DNA of 64,000 nt from CAZUHB01 sp964620445. Lineage in GTDB: Bacteria > Planctomycetota > B15-G4 > CAYZWU01. A program made the position numbers and the translations under genes. The notes beneath the pieces were generated by a model, which saw only the letters and a list, made by a program, of their open reading frames with translations, was not told where the DNA came from and did not search any database. Numbering within the stretch: position 1 is the first letter of the stretch; each line of letters begins with the position of its first letter. Below are positions 60,408-64,000 of this stretch, piece by piece. The DNA lies in assembly GCA_964620445.1 (NCBI GenBank), contig CAZUHB010000030.1:1-64000 (forward strand), given 5' to 3'.

Positions 60408-61808
60408 CTACCCCTCGCCGTCCCAGCAGTAGGTGCAGAGCCTGTCTTTGGGCATTCCGATCGCTTCGATCATGTTGGGCAGAGTCTGGTACTTGAGACT
60501 GGTGAGGTTCAGGCGGTTGCGGATCCGGTCGACCATGGCAGCGTATTTTTCCGTGGTGGCGTCCGAAAAATCGTCGAGCGGCACAAGGCCCTCGCCCTCG
60601 AGTTCGGCCACGGCGCGGCGGCCGGCCAGGTCGAGCTCCGACTTGGACCGCGAGAAGTTGAGGAACTTGCAGCCGTGAACGAGCGGAGGGCATGCGGGCC
60701 GCATGTGGACCTCCTTGGCGCCCGCGTCGTAAAGGCGTTTGATCGTGTCGCAGAGCTGGGTGCCGCGTACGATCGAGTCCTCGCAGAAGAGAAGCCGTTT
60801 TCCCTGGATGAGCTCGCGGATCGGGATCAGTTTCATCCGGGCCACCAGATCGCGCACCTCCTGGTTCTGGGGCATGAAGCTCCGCGGCCAGGTGGGTGTG
60901 TACTTGACGAAGGGCCGCAGGTAGGGAACGCGGCACTCGTTCGAATAGCCGATGGCGTGGGCCACGCCCGAGTCGGGAATTCCCGCCACGCAGTCGATTT
61001 CCATGTCGTCGTTCCGCGCGAGCGCCGCGCCGCAGCGGTTGCGCACCTCCTCCACGTTGCGGCTCTCGTAGGTCGACGAGGGATAACCGAAGTAGACCCA
61101 GAGGAAGGAACAGATACGCAGCTCGTCGCCGGGCGGCGCCTTCTGTTCGATGCCGTCGGGTGTGATCGATACGATCTCGCCCGGGCCGAGCTCGCGGCAG
61201 GTCCTGTATTCGAGATTGGGAAAGGCGCTCGTTTCACCCGACACGCACCAGGCACCGTCCTTCTCGCCGATGACGAGCGGCGTGCGGCCGAGGCGATCGC
61301 GGGCCGCATAGATTCCGTCATCGGACAGGAGGAGCAGTGAACAGGAGCCTTCGATCGTCTCCTGCGCGCACCGGATGCCGTCGACGATCGTGTCACCGCT
61401 GTCGATCAGCGCGGCGGTGACCTCCGTCGGATTGTACCCTTCTCCCGTGGTCTCGGCGAAATGGCTCGTTCCCCTGGCAAAGGCCTGCTGCGCGATCTCG
61501 TCGATGTTGTTGATGCGCCCCACGGTGACGATGGCGTACGAGCCGTGGCGGGAACCGATGATGAGGGGCTGATCCTCCGTGTCGCTGATGCAGCCGATCC
61601 CCATGGTGCCTTTCATCTGCGACAGATCAGAGTCGAACTTGGAACGGAACTGGGCATTTTCGATGTTGTGGATAAAGCGCGTGAATCCCCGGCCGTTCAG
61701 CACGGCCATCCCGCCGCGCCGCGTACCGAGATGCGAGTGGTAGTCGGTTCCGTAAAAGAGATCGATGACGCAGTCTTGCTTCGAAACGACGCCGAAAACA
61801 CCGCCCAT
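60408..61808 (-). CDS. PurF-like amidophosphoribosyltransferase lacking the N-terminal cysteine
   Basis: This 466-residue protein has a class II glutamine-amidotransferase domain and a phosphoribosyltransferase domain with the PRPP loop CEDSIVRGTQ at 342-351. PurF normally starts MCG(I/V)FG, and the exposed cysteine hydrolyses glutamine. Here the start is MGGVFGVVSKQDC, with glycine in that place; Cys13 is the nearest cysteine. The substrate-side GTRRGG motif (28-33) is present. A branch with MGG is known among bacteria as a second PurF-like group. It may use ammonia or have a different role. It converges with the lyase gene. Confidence 0.88.
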   Translation of the reverse strand: MGGVFGVVSKQDCVIDLFYGTDYHSHLGTRRGGMAVLNGRGFTRFIHNIENAQFRSKFDSDLSQMKGTMGIGCISDTEDQPLIIGSRHGSYAIVTVGRINNIDEIAQQAFARGTSHFAETTGEGYNPTEVTAALIDSGDTIVDGIRCAQETIEGSCSLLLLSDDGIYAARDRLGRTPLVIGEKDGAWCVSGETSAFPNLEYRTCRELGPGEIVSITPDGIEQKAPPGDELRICSFLWVYFGYPSSTYESRNVEEVRNRCGAALARNDDMEIDCVAGIPDSGVAHAIGYSNECRVPYLRPFVKYTPTWPRSFMPQNQEVRDLVARMKLIPIRELIQGKRLLFCEDSIVRGTQLCDTIKRLYDAGAKEVHMRPACPPLVHGCKFLNFSRSKSELDLAGRRAVAELEGEGLVPLDDFSDATTEKYAAMVDRIRNRLNLTSLKYQTLPNMIEAIGMPKDRLCTYCWDGEG

Positions 61809-61996
61809 GACAGATCCTTTCTGCTCTCTGATGAACCGCCTCGAGAAAAGTGGACTGTATTGATAGAGGTAATACGAATTCCATTAAAGAGGCGCGGGCC
61901 CGGGATTTCAAGGACTATGTGGACCGTGGCCCGCGAGGCGAAAAGCGGGATCGGATCTCCCGCGGAGACCTGCGAGAGACGATGTCTTCAGGTCCC

Positions 61997-62950
61997 TCAG
62001 TAGGTCAGCGTCCTCTGCCTGAATCCGTATCCCATCACGTCATAGGCATCGTGAAGCACCATGAACGCCTTGGGATCGATCTTCTTCACGAGGAGGCGCA
62101 AGAGCTGGACCTGCCTGCGATGCACGCAGACGTAGATCATGTCCTTCTTCGACCGGCTGTGCCCGCCCTCTGCCTTGAGGAAGGTCACTCCCCGATTCAG
62201 GTTCGACGAGATCGCGCGCTGCACCTTGTCCGGAAAGCGGGTGATGATGATCACCGCCTTCACGTAAGGCATCCCCTCGGCAGCGAAGTCGGTCATCTTG
62301 CTGGAGAGGAAAAGGTTGAGGTAGGCCCAGATCGCGAGGAGCGGATCGCCCAGGGTGACGCACACCAGGAGGATGATCGCCGTCTCGACGATCCAGTAGC
62401 CCGTGCTGATCGAGACGGCGGTGTACTTCTTCAAGATGGCCACGGGGATGTCGGTGCCGCCCGTGGACCCGCGGAACTTGAAGATCAGTCCGAGCCCGAT
62501 CCCGAGGAGGGTCGAGCCGGCCAGCGAGGCGAGAAGGATGTCGGTCTCCTTCTGCCCTGTAAGGAAAACCGCCAGGCGCGGCGCTTCGCCCGCGGCGGCC
62601 ACGTTGTATACCTGTTCGCGCAGCCTGCCGCAGATCTCGAGGTGGGCCGGGTCGAACACCCAGCACATGGCGTTGGACAGGATCATGCCGATAAAGGACC
62701 TGATTCCGAACTGGCTTCCCACGAAGATGCACCCCAGCCCGAAGAGAGGGATGTTGAAGGCGAACATCCAGTACGCCTCGGGAATGGAGGTGTAGCTGTA
62801 CAGAACCTGCGAGATGCCGCCCACGCCCCCGGGCGACACGCGGAAGGGAAATAGAAACCACGAGTAGGCGATTCCGAAGAGGATCGATCCGACCAGGATT
62901 CCGACGTAATCCTTGAGGTTGTCGATGAAACGATAGCGATGATTCTTCAT
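61997..62950 (-). CDS. YitT-family membrane protein
   Basis: This 317-residue protein has five or six membrane helices (DUF161-like part, LVGSILFGIAYSWFLFPF...) and a cytoplasmic C-terminal DUF2179-like domain (MIYVCVHRRQVQLLRLLVKKIDP...). The family includes YitT/YvjA proteins of unknown transport function. GGVGGISQVL and GSTGGTDIPVAIL are the two conserved glycine-rich loops. ATG 62950 is preferred because the GTG upstream extends a nonconserved stretch. It is divergent from the fucosidase gene. Confidence 0.85.
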   Translation of the reverse strand: MKNHRYRFIDNLKDYVGILVGSILFGIAYSWFLFPFRVSPGGVGGISQVLYSYTSIPEAYWMFAFNIPLFGLGCIFVGSQFGIRSFIGMILSNAMCWVFDPAHLEICGRLREQVYNVAAAGEAPRLAVFLTGQKETDILLASLAGSTLLGIGLGLIFKFRGSTGGTDIPVAILKKYTAVSISTGYWIVETAIILLVCVTLGDPLLAIWAYLNLFLSSKMTDFAAEGMPYVKAVIIITRFPDKVQRAISSNLNRGVTFLKAEGGHSRSKKDMIYVCVHRRQVQLLRLLVKKIDPKAFMVLHDAYDVMGYGFRQRTLTY

Positions 62951-63146
62951 GGCACCAGCGTCCACAGCTCAACAAGAACGCCGGGAGATCCCGGCAAAAC
63001 GGCGGCAGATCATATCAGCGCGCCAGGGGGAGTCACGCAAATAATCGAAATAATTAAATATTCTTGTAAAATTCTTCTGGAGCGCGATTTAATCGGCTTC
63101 GCGGATAGGCATCTAGCCCTGGTTCACCATTCCGGAGGCCGATTTC

Positions 63147-64000
63147 ATGAAGCTCATTCTCCTCGCTCTTTTCTTCCTCCTTCTCAATTCTCAAACGTGG
63201 AGCCAGCACGGTGAAGACAGCTACGTGCCGGTCACCGATCCCAGGGTCAAGAAGAAGCTCGAACACTGGCAGGACCTCAAGTTCGGATTGATGATGCACT
63301 GGGGCACGTACAGCCAGTGGGGGATCGTGGAGTCGTGGTCGCTCTGCAACGAGGAGTGGATCAACCGCCGCAAGGGGCGCTTCGAAAACTATGCCCATTA
63401 CAAGGAAGACTATCGCAACCTGATCAAGACCTTCGATCCCAGGTCGTTCGATCCCGCGAAATGGGTGGCGGCCGCGAAAGGGGCCGGCATGCGCTACGTG
63501 GTCACCACGACCAAGCACCACGACGGATTCTGCATGTTCGACACGGCGACGACCGACTACAAGGTCACCTCCACGGAGTGCCCCTTCCACACCCATCCCC
63601 GCGCGAACATCGCGAAGGAGGTCTTCGACGTTTTTCGCGACGAGGGTTTTCTCGTGGGCGCCTACTTCTCCAAACCGGACTGGGATTGCGCCGACTACTG
63701 GTGGCCCTACCATGCCACCCCCGACCGCCACGTGAACTACGATCCGGCCAAGCACCCCGAGCGCTGGACGCGCTACAAGGATTTCACCTTCCGCCAGATC
63801 GAGGAACTGATGACCGGCTACGGCGCGATCGACATCCTCTGGCTCGACGGCGCGTGGGTCCGGCCGATCGACAACATGCCCGAGGAGTACACGGAGTGGG
63901 CCCTCAAGAAGGACTGGAACCAGGATGTCGACATGGGCCGCATCGCGCGCATGGCGCGCACACACCAGCCCGGCCTCATCGTCGTCGACCGGTGGGTGAG
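63147..64000 (+). CDS. alpha-L-fucosidase (GH29), 3' end outside window
   Basis: The frame starts at ATG 63147 (GGAGG upstream) and runs to the window end without a stop. A signal peptide (LILLALFFLLLNSQTWSQ) is followed by the GH29 blocks LKFGLMMHWGTYS, YVVTTTKHHDGFCMFD and DILWLDGAWVRP; the aspartate in LWLDG is the family nucleophile. It removes L-fucose from glycans, is probably secreted, and fits the neighbouring lyase, GH36-like and sialidase-like exoproteins. Confidence 0.9.
   Translation, partial: MKLILLALFFLLLNSQTWSQHGEDSYVPVTDPRVKKKLEHWQDLKFGLMMHWGTYSQWGIVESWSLCNEEWINRRKGRFENYAHYKEDYRNLIKTFDPRSFDPAKWVAAAKGAGMRYVVTTTKHHDGFCMFDTATTDYKVTSTECPFHTHPRANIAKEVFDVFRDEGFLVGAYFSKPDWDCADYWWPYHATPDRHVNYDPAKHPERWTRYKDFTFRQIEELMTGYGAIDILWLDGAWVRPIDNMPEEYTEWALKKDWNQDVDMGRIARMARTHQPGLIVVDRWV

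Overview
This is a GC-rich 64 kb chromosomal window from a Gram-negative bacterium. A porin, a secretin, lipoproteins and many Sec signal peptides show the outer membrane. An ECF sigma factor paired with a TPR-bearing Ser/Thr kinase, a C25 (gingipain-type) peptidase, several exoproteins sharing a C-terminal domain, and a GH29 fucosidase suggest an uncultured PVC-, FCB- or Acidobacteria-like lineage. The phylum cannot be fixed from the window. SelB and a YedE/YedF selenium cluster suggest selenocysteine use and an anaerobic or microaerobic life. I saw no rRNA, tRNA, CRISPR array, phage or transposase gene.

Layout. 0-8.9 kb: sigma factor and Ser/Thr kinase, M3 peptidase, P1-family aminopeptidase, an unrecognised protein, an orphan DNA methyltransferase and a 69-residue ORF. 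8.9-16.2 kb: a selenium island on the minus strand. It runs from a free-standing HdrA-N-like protein and SelB, through a structured leader, to a porin, a YedE transporter, a YedF/TusA protein, a cysteine-desulfurase-like enzyme, a DUF3343 protein and a LysR regulator. 16.8-25.7 kb: a membrane-fused spermidine synthase, two polytopic GT-C-like proteins and a secreted GH36-like glycosidase. 25.7-35.3 kb: a type IV pilus/type II secretion operon (response regulator, PilB, PilC, pilin, PilM-PilN fusion, PilO, PilP/GspB-like, secretin with a long C-terminal extension, lipoprotein). 35.5-39.9 kb: an HD-GYP protein and a hybrid histidine kinase. 39.9-46.5 kb: an amino-sugar/hexose operon (ROK-type kinase, LmbE-like deacetylase, nucleotidyltransferase, NahK-like kinase, epimerase) divergent from a ROK repressor with visible operators. 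46.6-54.9 kb: secreted proteins. 55.2-57.4 kb: secreted protein, ECF sigma factor and anti-sigma factor. 57.5-64 kb: a heparinase-like lyase, an inverted-repeat element, a PurF-like protein, a YitT protein and the start of a fucosidase.

Main discovery. The secreted FG-GAP/VCBS protein at 46609-47937 is interrupted by one in-frame TGA at 47628-47626, inside a U-C-x3-C motif. Thirteen bases after the TGA lies a perfect 7-bp hairpin with a G in its three-base loop, which fits the bacterial SECIS consensus. selB is encoded 32 kb away. I read it as a candidate new selenoprotein; a nonsense mutation or base error is the alternative. Two convergent gene ends carry striking palindromic DNA: a perfect 55-bp inverted repeat at 46505-46630 and a nested inverted-repeat element at 59849-60385.
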